From QUBU01 sp014337915 (GTDB lineage: Bacteria > Pseudomonadota > Gammaproteobacteria > Steroidobacterales > GCA-2729495), in the NCBI GenBank assembly GCA_030263395.1, contig SZOW01000004.1:186001-250000 (forward strand): DNA of 64,000 nucleotides, in the 5' to 3' direction. Positions within the stretch are counted from its first letter, which is position 1. Each line of letters begins with the position of its first letter. This document shows, in pieces, positions 26,486 to 35,286 of this stretch. Below the pieces are notes generated by a model that was not told the origin of the DNA, searched no databases, and saw only the letters and a program-made list of their open reading frames with translations. The position numbers were made by a program, and so were the translations under genes.

Positions 26486-27318
26486 GCGCAAGCCTCGGGA
26501 ACGCCACGCTCACGCAACGCCTGCGCCAGGACCCGTGTCAGTTGCCGCCCGGGGAACGGCTGCCCGGCGTATGAGGCCACGGGCCGCAGGCCCGTCAGCG
26601 CATTGGTCAGGAACATCTCGTCAGCATCCTGCAACATCACGACGTCCATGCAAGTCTCCCTCGTGGCGATTCCACGTTCCCTGGCGCACTCCAGCACCAG
26701 GCTGCGCATGATCCCGGCAACCCCGCCCTGCGACAAGTCCGGCGTCAGCAGGACTCCTCCCCGGACCACGAAGACATTTGCTGAGGTAGCGCCAATGACC
26801 TGGCCGCTGGCGCCACACATGATGCCTTCATCGCTCCCGGTCCGCGCCAGTTCTGCGCGGGCCAGCACATTATCAAGCCTGTTGAGCGTCTTCATGCCCG
26901 CCAGCGCGGGATTGATGCTCGCTGGTGTCTGGCAGCGAAGGACCGCCAGCCCACCCGCGGGCGGTTCCGGAACCGGGCCTGGATAAAAGGCCAGGACCCG
27001 GCTCGGGTTTGGGTCTCCGGGCGGAGCGTAGCCCCTGGGTCCGCGACCCCTGGTCAACGTCAACCTGACCGTGCCATGTGAAGCCCCGGCAGCCAGCGCG
27101 ATGATTTCCCGTTCCAGGGTGGCGGCATCCGGAGCCGGCATGCCAAGGCGGACGCAGCCTCGCGCGAGCCGCTGCAGATGCCGGTCGAGGAACCTTGGCC
27201 CGGCAGATCGCCAGGCGATGGTCTCGAACAGCCCGTCGCCATAGGCGAAACCGCGGTCATCGGGATGGACCAGCCCCCCGGGCTGCCCGTCGACCAGCCA
27301 TCTGGGTTCCCGGGTCAT
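26482..27318 (-). CDS. pabC: aminodeoxychorismate lyase
   Basis: PLP enzyme (fold type IV) that converts 4-amino-4-deoxychorismate to p-aminobenzoate for folate. The 278 residues contain DRGFAYGDGLFET and the PLP lysine Lys143 in GMKTLNRLDN, plus GSDEGIM and SANVFVV. It is preceded by pabB with a 4-base overlap, so both steps of PABA synthesis are encoded together. Confidence 0.92.
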   Translation of the reverse strand: MTREPRWLVDGQPGGLVHPDDRGFAYGDGLFETIAWRSAGPRFLDRHLQRLARGCVRLGMPAPDAATLEREIIALAAGASHGTVRLTLTRGRGPRGYAPPGDPNPSRVLAFYPGPVPEPPAGGLAVLRCQTPASINPALAGMKTLNRLDNVLARAELARTGSDEGIMCGASGQVIGATSANVFVVRGGVLLTPDLSQGGVAGIMRSLVLECARERGIATRETCMDVVMLQDADEMFLTNALTGLRPVASYAGQPFPGRQLTRVLAQALRERGVPEACA

Positions 27319-28679
27319 GGATTGCGCAGTGCCAGGATCATGCCCCTGGCCTTGGCCCGCGTTTCTGCGAGTTCCAGTTCGGGATCAGAGTCGGCGACGA
27401 TTCCGCTGCCGGCGCTGAAAGACAGATCGCGCCCATTCAGGGCCATGGTCCGGATGAGGATGCTGAAATCACAGCTGCCATCGTGGTTCAGATAACCCAT
27501 CGCGCCCGTATAGGCACCCCTGGGAGCCGTCTCCAGCCCGGCAATGAGCTGCATGCATCGGACCTTGGGGCAGCCGGTGATCGTGCCGCCGGGAAATACG
27601 GCGCGCAGCACGCTGCCTGGAGTGCTGCCGTGGCGCAAATCGCCGCTGACTCCTGACACGATGTGATGGACATGTGCATAGCTCTCCACCGACATGAAGT
27701 CCTCCACCCGTACGGTTCCGGGTTGGCAGACTCGCCCGAGATCGCTGCGCTCCAGGTCGATGAGCATGACATGCTCGGCGCGCTCCTTGGCGCTGTCCAG
27801 CAGGGCCGCGCGAACCGCTGCGTCTCCGCCATCGGCAGACATCGCGGTGCGCGGTCGGGTTCCGGCGATGGGCCTGGTTTCCACCCGACCACCTTGTACG
27901 CGAACCAGGCGTTCGGGTGAGGAAGAGATGATGGCCGTCGCATCATCCAGCAGCGCCAAGCCGGCGAATGGGGCCGGGTTCGCCTGCCGCAGGCGCCCGT
28001 AGATCATCCAGGGCGAAATTCCCGCGTCGACTTCCACTGTCCAGCGGCGACTGAGATTGGCCTGGTAGATGTCACCGGCGGCGATGTGATCCTTCGCCCG
28101 GGCGACCGCTGCGAGGAATTTCCGCGGATGCTCCTCGCGGGGAAGCGAGGCCCTGGTCACCTCGGGCAGTGATTCTGGCAAGGCGGTGCTTTGTGCGGCA
28201 TCGGCGCTGATTTCATCAAGCAGCGAACGGCAGCCCGCCTCGGCAACGGCATGGACCCGGCCGGTCGCACGATCACGGATGACGGCTGCAGGGATACGCA
28301 CGGCCCTGGCCAGTGGCATCCGTGGGTCTACTGACTGGCGCACCGATGGTTCAATACGGCCAGCCAGTTCATACGCCAGGAACACGAACCATCCGCCCTG
28401 GAATGGCAGTCCACCCGCCAGCGGCGCCGCCGTTGTCCACGCCTGGTCCAGAGCGTCGAGGAAATCCTGCGTTGGCCTTTCCCCCGGGATCTGGCCCTTC
28501 AGGACGCCGTCCGGCCCGAGCTGCAGCACTCTTCCGGGAAAGGCGCAAAGGATGTCGTAGCGCCCCAGGCGGCTGGTGCCGCCCGTGCTCTCGAGGAGAA
28601 ATGGGTAACGCTCGGGATTGGCTGCATGCAGGGCCAGCAGGTCGCGCACCCCGGGCAGTCGACGAGTCTCAGCCTGCAT
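27315..28679 (-). CDS. pabB: aminodeoxychorismate synthase component I (chorismate-binding)
   Basis: Chorismate-binding enzyme, 454 residues, with GDIYQANLSRRW, FPGGTITGCPKVRC and the C-terminal GSGIVADSDPELE characteristic of TrpE/PabB. The key motif reads RPIAGTRPR with Ala272, as in anthranilate synthase, where characterised PabB enzymes have Lys (PIKGT). Adjacent pabC argues for a PabB role, but the residue leaves open an anthranilate-synthase-like chemistry. It stands between fabF and pabC, where many genomes have no gene. Confidence 0.87.
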   Translation of the reverse strand: MQAETRRLPGVRDLLALHAANPERYPFLLESTGGTSRLGRYDILCAFPGRVLQLGPDGVLKGQIPGERPTQDFLDALDQAWTTAAPLAGGLPFQGGWFVFLAYELAGRIEPSVRQSVDPRMPLARAVRIPAAVIRDRATGRVHAVAEAGCRSLLDEISADAAQSTALPESLPEVTRASLPREEHPRKFLAAVARAKDHIAAGDIYQANLSRRWTVEVDAGISPWMIYGRLRQANPAPFAGLALLDDATAIISSSPERLVRVQGGRVETRPIAGTRPRTAMSADGGDAAVRAALLDSAKERAEHVMLIDLERSDLGRVCQPGTVRVEDFMSVESYAHVHHIVSGVSGDLRHGSTPGSVLRAVFPGGTITGCPKVRCMQLIAGLETAPRGAYTGAMGYLNHDGSCDFSILIRTMALNGRDLSFSAGSGIVADSDPELELAETRAKARGMILALRNP

Positions 28680-28746
28680 GATTCGTCACTGCAGCTGCCT
28701 GCGGGCATCGGTTCCAGCGCGCCCCTGCTGGCGGAGCCACCGGCGT

Positions 28747-29988
28747 TCAGACGCGGCGGAAAATCACGCTGCCGTTGGTGCCGCCGAAGCCGAAGGAATT
28801 GGAGATGGCTGCATCGATCTTCATGCGCCGCGCCTCGTTGGGTACGTAGTCGAGGTCGCACTCCGGATCCGGGTTCTCGAGGTTGATCGTCGGCGGTGCA
28901 ACCTGGTCGCGGATCGCAAGCACGGAGAACACGGCCTCGACTGCACCCGCCGCACCAAGCAGGTGGCCAGTTGTGGACTTGGTCGAACTGATGGCGACCC
29001 GCCTGGCATGATCGCCGAAAGCGTTCTTGATCGCGCGCGTCTCGGCAATGTCGCCCAGCGGCGTGGAAGTGCCGTGCGCATTGACGTACTGGACGTCGGC
29101 AGGATTCAGGCGGGCGTCGGCCATCGCCGCCTGCATGCAGGCCTGGGCGCCATCACCGTCTTCCGGCGGTGCCGTGATGTGGTGCGCGTCGCCGCTCATG
29201 CCGAAGCCCACGAGTTCCGCCAGGATGTTTGCCCCGCGACGGCGGGCCGCTTCGTATTCCTCGAGCACCAGGGCGGCGCCACCGTTGCTCAGGACGAAAC
29301 CGTCACGGTCCCGGTCCCAGGGGCGGCTGGCACGCTGCGGCTCGTCGTTGCGCTGGGAAAGGGCCCGTGCCGCACAAAAGCCACCCAGCCCGAGGATGGT
29401 GGTGGCGTACTCGGCGCCGCCGGCGATCATGACATCCGCATCGCCATAGGCGATGACACGCCCGGCAATGCCGATGCAGTGGGTTGACGTGGTGCAGGCC
29501 GTGACCAGCGCCAGGTTCGGGCCCTTGAAGCCGTACTGGATGGAAACATGCCCGGAGATCATGTTGATGATGCTGCCGGGGACGAAGAACGGCGAGATCT
29601 TGCGGGGCGAAGCCGCTTCCGCGTACTTGCGGTAGTTGGCCTCGATGGTGCCGATTCCGCCAATGCCGGAACCCATGGCGACGCCAATGCGGTTCGGGGC
29701 ATGGCCGGCATCGACCAGCCCGGCGTCGGCGACCGCCTGCTGGGCAGCAACGATCCCGAAATGGATGAAGGGATCCATCTTGCGGGCTTCCTTGGCCGGG
29801 ATGTGCTCCTCGGCATTGAAGCCTTTGATGACCCCGCCAAACCGGGTCGAGAAATCCGCTACGTCGAAGTCCGTGATGGGCCCGATGCCACTGACACCAC
29901 CCACGACATTGCGCCAGGCGGTCGCAATGTCGTTCCCCACGGGGGAAATGATGCCCAAGCCGGTAACGACTACGCGCCGCTTTGACAT
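28747..29988 (-). CDS. fabF: beta-ketoacyl-ACP synthase II
   Basis: Condensing enzyme of fatty acid elongation, 413 residues. Catalytic triad: Cys165 in VTACTTSTHC, first His in NAHGTSTPLGD and second His in STTGHLLGAAG. The order fabG-acpP-fabF is conventional. The start follows a 69-base gap after acpP that contains a GC hairpin. Confidence 0.96.
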   Translation of the reverse strand: MSKRRVVVTGLGIISPVGNDIATAWRNVVGGVSGIGPITDFDVADFSTRFGGVIKGFNAEEHIPAKEARKMDPFIHFGIVAAQQAVADAGLVDAGHAPNRIGVAMGSGIGGIGTIEANYRKYAEAASPRKISPFFVPGSIINMISGHVSIQYGFKGPNLALVTACTTSTHCIGIAGRVIAYGDADVMIAGGAEYATTILGLGGFCAARALSQRNDEPQRASRPWDRDRDGFVLSNGGAALVLEEYEAARRRGANILAELVGFGMSGDAHHITAPPEDGDGAQACMQAAMADARLNPADVQYVNAHGTSTPLGDIAETRAIKNAFGDHARRVAISSTKSTTGHLLGAAGAVEAVFSVLAIRDQVAPPTINLENPDPECDLDYVPNEARRMKIDAAISNSFGFGGTNGSVIFRRV

Positions 29989-30021
29989 CCCAGCTGCTCG
30001 ATCAGAAAGGAATTGCGCGCT

Positions 30022-30039
30022 GCCCGGTGATTGCCGGGC
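30022..30039 (-). terminator. GC-rich stem-loop between acpP and fabF
   Basis: GCCCGG (30022-30027) and CCGGGC (30034-30039) form a perfect 6-bp stem with loop TGATTG, in the 69-base gap between acpP and fabF. No T-run follows, so it may be a partial terminator or an RNA-stability element that keeps acpP mRNA more abundant than fabF. Confidence 0.35.
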
Positions 30040-30057
30040 TCCGGCACGCCTGCCCGC

Positions 30058-30300
30058 TCAGGCCTTGTTCTGCCGGGCGGTGATGTAGTCGATCGCCTCC
30101 TGGACGGTGGTGATCTTCTCGGCTTCCTCGTCGGGAATTTCCGTGTCGAATTCCTCCTCGAGCGCCATCACCAGTTCCACCGTGTCGAGCGAATCGGCAC
30201 CGAGGTCCTCGACGAAGGAGGCGTCATTGGTGACCTCTTCCTCCTTAACCCCGAGCTGCTCGGCCACGATGCTCTTAACCTGCTCAGCAATACTGCTCAT
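30058..30300 (-). CDS. acpP: acyl carrier protein
   Basis: An 80-residue acidic helix bundle with the phosphopantetheine attachment Ser37 in EDLGADSLDTVEL. It carries growing acyl chains for the fatty acid synthase. An AT-rich stretch around 30368-30385 (minus strand, TTAATT and TAAAAT) in the 137-base gap behind fabG may be a separate acpP promoter, in line with the high expression usual for this gene. Confidence 0.97.
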   Translation of the reverse strand: MSSIAEQVKSIVAEQLGVKEEEVTNDASFVEDLGADSLDTVELVMALEEEFDTEIPDEEAEKITTVQEAIDYITARQNKA

Positions 30301-30437
30301 TGTCGATCTGTCCTCGTGATACCAACGAAATCCTGTGCCGACCAGGCACGGGGAAACGCAGCGCAGCGGTATTTTACGGAATTAACCTGGTACAGGCTAG
30401 GCCGCCGGACACTGCCCCCGCGAGGCCCGAATTCAAC

Positions 30438-31196
30438 TCAGATCATGTACATACCGCCATTGACGTGCAGGGTCTCGCCAGTGATGTAGGCCCCCGCCGG
30501 TGAAGCCAGGAAGACCACTGCGTTGGCGACGTCGGCCACCGTCCCCAGCTTCTGCATGGGAATCTGCGCCAGCATGGCCCGTCGCTGGTCCTCGCTCAGC
30601 TTGCCGGTCATGTCGGTGTCGATGAATCCGGGCGCCACCACGTTGACGGTGATGCCACGGCTGCCGACCTCCCGCGCCAGCGACTTGCTGAGCCCCACCA
30701 GGCCAGCTTTCGCCGCCGAGTAGTTGGCCTGCCCGGCATTGCCCATTGCGCCGACGACCGAGGCAATGCTCACGATGCGCCCGCGCCGGGCCTTGATCAT
30801 CCCCCGCAGGAATGCGCGGCTAAGGTGGAAGACCGACGAGAGGTTGGTGGCGATGACGGCATCCCATTCCTCGTCCTTCATCCGCATCAGCAAGTTGTCA
30901 CGGGTAATGCCCGCATTGTTGATCAGGATGGAAACACTGCCCTCGAGTCCCTCGATCTCCTTCTGCGCCGCAAGCACCTCCGCCGGCCTGGAAACGTCGA
31001 GGACGATGCCGCGGCCGCCCTGCCCACCAAGGCTGGCCAGGCGCTCCGAAATCTGGTCGGCCCCGGCGCTGGTGGTGGCGGTGCCGACGACCCTGGCGCC
31101 GGCAGCGGCCAGGGCAGTCGCGATCGCACTGCCGATGCCACGGGACGCGCCCGTGACCAGGGCGACTTCACCTGTCAGATCGAATGCACCCGCCAT
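30438..31196 (-). CDS. fabG: 3-oxoacyl-ACP reductase FabG
   Basis: Short-chain dehydrogenase of 252 residues for fatty acid elongation. Cofactor motif TGASRGIGSA, NNAG (93-96), catalytic Ser146, Tyr159 and Lys163 (YSAAK), C-terminal GETLHVNGGMYM. ATG 31196 is chosen because the SDR fold begins immediately after; the upstream in-frame codons are junk. plsX, fabH and fabD, often found upstream, are absent: the next gene is a rhombosortase. Confidence 0.95.
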   Translation of the reverse strand: MAGAFDLTGEVALVTGASRGIGSAIATALAAAGARVVGTATTSAGADQISERLASLGGQGGRGIVLDVSRPAEVLAAQKEIEGLEGSVSILINNAGITRDNLLMRMKDEEWDAVIATNLSSVFHLSRAFLRGMIKARRGRIVSIASVVGAMGNAGQANYSAAKAGLVGLSKSLAREVGSRGITVNVVAPGFIDTDMTGKLSEDQRRAMLAQIPMQKLGTVADVANAVVFLASPAGAYITGETLHVNGGMYMI

Positions 31197-31245
31197 GAAA
31201 CCTGTTGCCCTTCTTGCCCGCCGGTCCGGCACGCGGCGCGGCGGA

Positions 31246-31854
31246 TTATACCTGCGGTCGCCAGCGGTACCAGATTGCTTCACCAGCGAGGTAGAGCGCC
31301 CCACCCACCGCACCCCATACATGGGCAGCGGTGATGACCGTTCCCCCGACCATGCTGCCGGTCCATGGCATGTCTCCGCCTAACTGCTCCCATGCCATCT
31401 TGCCAACGACCAGGGCCAGCAGCAGCGCGGCCCAGCGATCACCCGCCAGCACCCAGCCGCCGAAGCCCACCACCATGAGGCCATGCAGCACACCTGACAG
31501 GCCGACGCACCAGCCCACCGATGGCGTGAACCAGTACAGGCCGAGGCCGCAACCGGCTGCAGCCAGGAAGGTCGCCAGCATCCAGCGGCCCGGGCTGCGG
31601 TCAGTACCGAAAAGCCAGGTCCCGAGGCCCAGTCCGGCAAGGTTCAATGCCAGGTGGCTCCAATTGAGGTGGATGAAATGTGCGCTCAGCAGCCGCCACC
31701 ACTGGCCGGCCTCGATGGCCCCACGGTCGTAGCGGATGGCGTGTTGCCAGGCCACTGGCATGGCCTGCAGGCCGACCATCAGGAGCATGGAAGCTGCGGC
31801 AATGGCGCTGATCGGCAGAATAGAAAATCTTTCCTGATCAGTGCGTAAGCTCAT
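31246..31854 (-). CDS. rrtA: rhombosortase (rhomboid-family GlyGly-CTERM protease)
   Basis: Intramembrane serine protease, 202 residues with about six membrane helices. Rhomboid features are HFIHLNWSHLALN (59-71, the HxxHLxxN type), the catalytic Ser120 in GLSGVLHG and the catalytic His178 in AHVWGAVGG. The short six-helix layout without extra domains matches rhombosortases, which process GlyGly-CTERM proteins that then exit by type II secretion. It is divergent from the gspG-N operon, consistent with that role, and 49 bases upstream of fabG on the same strand. ATG 31854 starts just before the first helix. Confidence 0.85.
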   Translation of the reverse strand: MSLRTDQERFSILPISAIAAASMLLMVGLQAMPVAWQHAIRYDRGAIEAGQWWRLLSAHFIHLNWSHLALNLAGLGLGTWLFGTDRSPGRWMLATFLAAAGCGLGLYWFTPSVGWCVGLSGVLHGLMVVGFGGWVLAGDRWAALLLALVVGKMAWEQLGGDMPWTGSMVGGTVITAAHVWGAVGGALYLAGEAIWYRWRPQV

Positions 31855-31859
31855 GTTGC

Positions 31860-31865
31860 TATAAT
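31860..31865 (+). promoter_or_regulatory. possible -10 element for the gsp operon
   Basis: A perfect TATAAT in the divergent gap between the rhombosortase and gspG, 121 bases before the gspG start. No good -35 hexamer lies 16-18 bases upstream, so the assignment is weak. Confidence 0.3.
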
Positions 31866-31985
31866 TTGGCTGCGTTCCGGACAGTGTGCGGCAGGTCCGC
31901 AACCGGGACTAGACTACCAGTATCATCGCCAACTGGGCCGCAACCGCGCTGGTCGCGTCCTGGTCGGCAACACGGGTTGGTGCAC

Positions 31986-32435
31986 ATGAACATTCGCGCA
32001 TGCGGGCGCCGTCTGCGGGCGGACGCCGGTTTCACGCTCATTGAGATCATGGTCGTCGTGGTGATTCTCGGCATCCTCGCCGCGCTCATCGCCCCGAACA
32101 TCATCGGCAATGTCGACAAGGCACAGGTCGCGGCAGTCAAGCAGGACATCCGCGTCATCGAGAACGCCATCGACATGTTCCGGCTCGAACGCTTCCGGTA
32201 TCCGACCACGGACGAAGGCCTCAACGCACTCATCACGCCACCCAGCGACCCGACTGTTCCCTTCCCCCCCGGCGGCTACATCAAGCGCCTGCCCAAGGAT
32301 CCCTGGGGGCGGCCGTTTGTCTACGTGCAGCCCGGTACCCATGGCGAGTTCGACGTCTACAGCCTGGGCCGCGACGGTGCGCCCGGCGGTGAGGGTGTCG
32401 ATGCGGATATCGGCAACTGGGACGACACGAAATAG
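31986..32435 (+). CDS. gspG: type II secretion major pseudopilin GspG
   Basis: Major pseudopilin, 149 residues. Prepilin peptidase site after Gly15 in RRLRADAG, then FTLIEIMVVVVILGILAAL. Downstream markers RFRYPTTDEGLNALI, LPKDPWGRPF and the C-terminal YSLGRDGAPGGEGVDADIG calcium-binding loop are diagnostic. It opens the gspGHIJKLMN operon. The start ATG lacks a strong ribosome binding site. Confidence 0.96.
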   Translation: MNIRACGRRLRADAGFTLIEIMVVVVILGILAALIAPNIIGNVDKAQVAAVKQDIRVIENAIDMFRLERFRYPTTDEGLNALITPPSDPTVPFPPGGYIKRLPKDPWGRPFVYVQPGTHGEFDVYSLGRDGAPGGEGVDADIGNWDDTK

Positions 32436-32482
32436 GCGCCAGCCGGCATCCTGTCGTGGCCGCCAGCGCCTTGCATGGCAGG

Positions 32483-33094
32483 ATGAACAGGCCCGGAGGC
32501 CGGCACACCAGCGGCTTCACGCTGCTCGAAATCATGGTGGTGGTGGTCATCATTGGCATCATTGCCACGATTGCGACGCTTGCCGTCGGCGTTGCTGGCC
32601 GCGACCAGGGCATCGGCAAGGAAATCCGGCGGCTGCAGGACCTGCTGGCGCTGGTCGGCGAACAGGCGGTACTCCAGGGCCGGGAGTACGGCCTGACCTT
32701 CTATGCACACGAGTACGGTTTCAGTGCCTACGACTACCGTGCCGGGCGCTGGGAGCCGGTGCTCGACGATCCGGTGCTGGCGCCGCGCAAGCTGCCAGCC
32801 GATGCGGTGGTGGACCTGTACATCGACGGACGCCAGGTGCACGTGGCGGCGCAGCCACCGCAGGAGCGCCGCGACCAGGACGCGGGGCAGCCACCGGGTG
32901 ACAAAGGCGGCGGCACCGAGCGGACTGCGCGACCGAAGGCCGGCAGGGATACGCTGATGCCGCAGGTCTTCATCATGTCCAGCGGCGATGTCACCCCGTT
33001 CGAGGTGCATCTGCGCCCGGAGATCGGCAAGCCCGGCATCACCCTCCAGGTCGCCGACAACGGCAAGGCCAGGCTGGTGACCGATGAACCATGA
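32483..33094 (+). CDS. gspH: type II secretion minor pseudopilin GspH
   Basis: Minor pseudopilin, 203 residues from ATG 32483 with an 11-residue leader ending RHTSG before FTLLEIMVVVVIIG. A GTG at 32456 would lengthen the leader to 20. The C-terminal beta domain has a Gln/Arg/Gly-rich insertion (about 130-165, QPPQERRDQDAGQPPG) not usual for the family. Confidence 0.88.
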   Translation: MNRPGGRHTSGFTLLEIMVVVVIIGIIATIATLAVGVAGRDQGIGKEIRRLQDLLALVGEQAVLQGREYGLTFYAHEYGFSAYDYRAGRWEPVLDDPVLAPRKLPADAVVDLYIDGRQVHVAAQPPQERRDQDAGQPPGDKGGGTERTARPKAGRDTLMPQVFIMSSGDVTPFEVHLRPEIGKPGITLQVADNGKARLVTDEP

Positions 33095-33587
33095 ACGACC
33101 GCAAAGATTGCACGGGTTCACCCTGATCGAGGTCATGGTGGCGCTGGCCATCGTCGCTTTCGGCCTCATCGCGGTTTTCGGCCAGCTCAACCAGTCTGCC
33201 ACGGCCGTAACGCGCCTGCGTGACCGCAGCTTTGCGCACTGGGTGGCGATGAACCGCATCGTCGAACTGCGGCTCGCCGGCGGGTTTCCTGCCGTGGGTA
33301 CGCGCTCGGACGACGTCGAGATGGCCAACCAGCGCTGGCACTACCAGGTGAAGATCTCGGCGACTGAGGATGACCGCCTGCGGCGCGTCGATGTGACCGT
33401 ATCGCCGGCGGACCGGCAGGGCCGGCCGCTGGCTACCGCCGTCGGCTTCCTCACCGAGACCCCGCAGCCCACGGCACCGCCGGGTGCCGCGAGTGGCTGG
33501 CCATTGCTCAGTATCGATGGGCAGAGCGAGGCGCCGCCGGTAGCGGCACCGCCGCCAACGGGAAGCAACGAGGCAAAGCCGCAATGA
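33084..33587 (+). CDS. gspI: type II secretion minor pseudopilin GspI
   Basis: Minor pseudopilin of the GspI-J-K tip complex. 167 residues: short leader MNHERPQRLHG, cleavage before FTLIEVMVALAIVAFGL. Includes the conserved WVAMNRIVELRL. An extra Pro/Ala-rich C-terminal tail (about 125-167) is unusual. Overlaps gspH by 11 bases. Confidence 0.93.
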   Translation: MNHERPQRLHGFTLIEVMVALAIVAFGLIAVFGQLNQSATAVTRLRDRSFAHWVAMNRIVELRLAGGFPAVGTRSDDVEMANQRWHYQVKISATEDDRLRRVDVTVSPADRQGRPLATAVGFLTETPQPTAPPGAASGWPLLSIDGQSEAPPVAAPPPTGSNEAKPQ

Positions 33588-34231
33588 TCCCGCCCCTGCC
33601 CGCCGCCCGGCCTCCTGCCCGGGGCTTCACGCTGCTGGAGCTGCTGGTCGCCATGGCCATCTTCGGCATCATCGGCGCGCTGGCGATGGGCGGACTCAAT
33701 GCAGTGATGCGCCAGGAGACGGTGGCGCGTGCCCAGCTCGAGCGCCTGCACGATGTGCAGCGCGCAGTGCGTATCCTCACCAGCGATTTCGCCCAGCTGA
33801 ACCCAAGGCGGGTCCGCGACGCGCTGGGTACCTGCGAGGCAGCACTGGTCGCTCCCTGTGATGTCAGTTACCCGGTCTGCCTGAGCCACGACGGCTGGGC
33901 CAATCCCTTTGCCCGCTTTGCGCGCGGCACCTTGCAGCGCACGCAGTATCGCCTCGACGACGGCAGGCTCATCCGCGAGTACTGGCGCGTCATGGATCGC
34001 ACGCTTGCCAATGAACCGCGCACCGAGGTGCTGCTCGACCAGGTCGAGTCGTTCGAAGTCAGCTTCCCGCCGGCAGCGTCGCCGGGCGCGGATGCATGGG
34101 TCACGCAGTGGCCGGCGCTCGGCCAGGGGAAAAACAGCTGCGAGTCGGCAGCGCTGCCACGGGCGGTGCGATTCCTGCTGAAGCTTCGGGACTGGGGCAC
34201 GATCGAACGTGTCGTGGAGGTAGTGCAATGA
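33584..34231 (+). CDS. gspJ: type II secretion minor pseudopilin GspJ
   Basis: Minor pseudopilin, 215 residues. Leader ends ARG14, then FTLLELLVAMAIFGII. The segment RAVRILTSDFAQLNPR and the C-terminal beta domain match GspJ. Overlaps gspI by 4 bases (ATGA). Confidence 0.94.
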   Translation: MIPPLPAARPPARGFTLLELLVAMAIFGIIGALAMGGLNAVMRQETVARAQLERLHDVQRAVRILTSDFAQLNPRRVRDALGTCEAALVAPCDVSYPVCLSHDGWANPFARFARGTLQRTQYRLDDGRLIREYWRVMDRTLANEPRTEVLLDQVESFEVSFPPAASPGADAWVTQWPALGQGKNSCESAALPRAVRFLLKLRDWGTIERVVEVVQ

Positions 34232-35286
34232 TCCGCCGGCGGCATGGTTCGCCGCTGCAGCAGGCGGGCGTGGCGGTCATTACCGCCCTGCTGGTGGTGA
34301 CGATCGCCACCATCCTCGCGGTCGAGATCGCCTGGAACACGAACCTGGACCTGCGCCGCACGGCGGGCGTGATGGCCTACGACCAGGCGCGGGAGTATGC
34401 GCATTTCGGTGAATCGGTCGCCATTGGGGAACTGGAGCGGCTGCTGCAGGAAAAGCAGTACTACGACCGCTCGACGGACCAGCAGGCCCGGCGCGGGCTG
34501 AGCATTGCCCAGGACGACAAGAGTCTGGCTGGTGGATTCAGCGACCTGCAGGGGCGATTCAACCTCAACAATCTCGTCACCCGGCAGGGTAAACCCGATG
34601 AACTGGTGGTCAAGCAGTACCGCCGTCTCATCGAAGCGGTGGCCAGCCTGAACCCGGAGCTGCAGGTCGGGCCGGCGGAGATCGAGATCATCGTCGGTTC
34701 CACGGTCGACTGGATCGACCCCGACAGCACTGCCGACTTCAATGGTGCGGAGGATGATTTCTACACGTCGGAAGCCGAGCCATACCGTGCGGCGAACGGC
34801 TGGTTCACCTCGGTCTCCGAACTCCGCGCGGTGCGCGGGGTGACCCCGGAAATCTACGAGGCGCTGAAGCCGCAGCTCGCGGCACTGCCCGTCGGCAGCC
34901 AACATACGCTCATCAACTTCAACACCGCGTCAGTGCCGGTACTGATGTCGCTGGGTGACAACGTCAGCCTGGAGAACGCCAGCCGCTGGCAGGAGGACAG
35001 CCTGAAGAAACCGGTGGAGGACGTGCAGCTGGTCGCCGAGGGCCTGATCGATCCGGCCATGGTTCCCTACATCGGCTACACGTCCAGCTACTTCGAAGTC
35101 ACGGGCTTCGTTTCTATTGGCAGCAATCGGCTCGATATGTACAGTCTGCTCGAATGGAACGGCCAGGTGGCAAGCGTACGGCTGCGCCGTTTCGGCGTGG
35201 TGGAAACCTCCGGGCAGGAGGATCCGGCGCTGGAAATCAGTGGCGACGCAACCGGCGAGTTTTCAGTGGGTCAGCAGCGTGAGTGA
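34228..35286 (+). CDS. gspK: type II secretion minor pseudopilin GspK
   Basis: Large minor pseudopilin, 352 residues, that caps the pseudopilus. The leader ends LQQAG and is followed by VAVITALLVVTIATI, the usual non-FTLIE type for GspK. The SAM-like domain with FNLNNLV and WIDPDS is present, as is TLINFNTAS. Start ATG 34228 has a GGAGG ribosome binding site and overlaps gspJ by 4 bases. Confidence 0.94.
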   Translation: MIRRRHGSPLQQAGVAVITALLVVTIATILAVEIAWNTNLDLRRTAGVMAYDQAREYAHFGESVAIGELERLLQEKQYYDRSTDQQARRGLSIAQDDKSLAGGFSDLQGRFNLNNLVTRQGKPDELVVKQYRRLIEAVASLNPELQVGPAEIEIIVGSTVDWIDPDSTADFNGAEDDFYTSEAEPYRAANGWFTSVSELRAVRGVTPEIYEALKPQLAALPVGSQHTLINFNTASVPVLMSLGDNVSLENASRWQEDSLKKPVEDVQLVAEGLIDPAMVPYIGYTSSYFEVTGFVSIGSNRLDMYSLLEWNGQVASVRLRRFGVVETSGQEDPALEISGDATGEFSVGQQRE

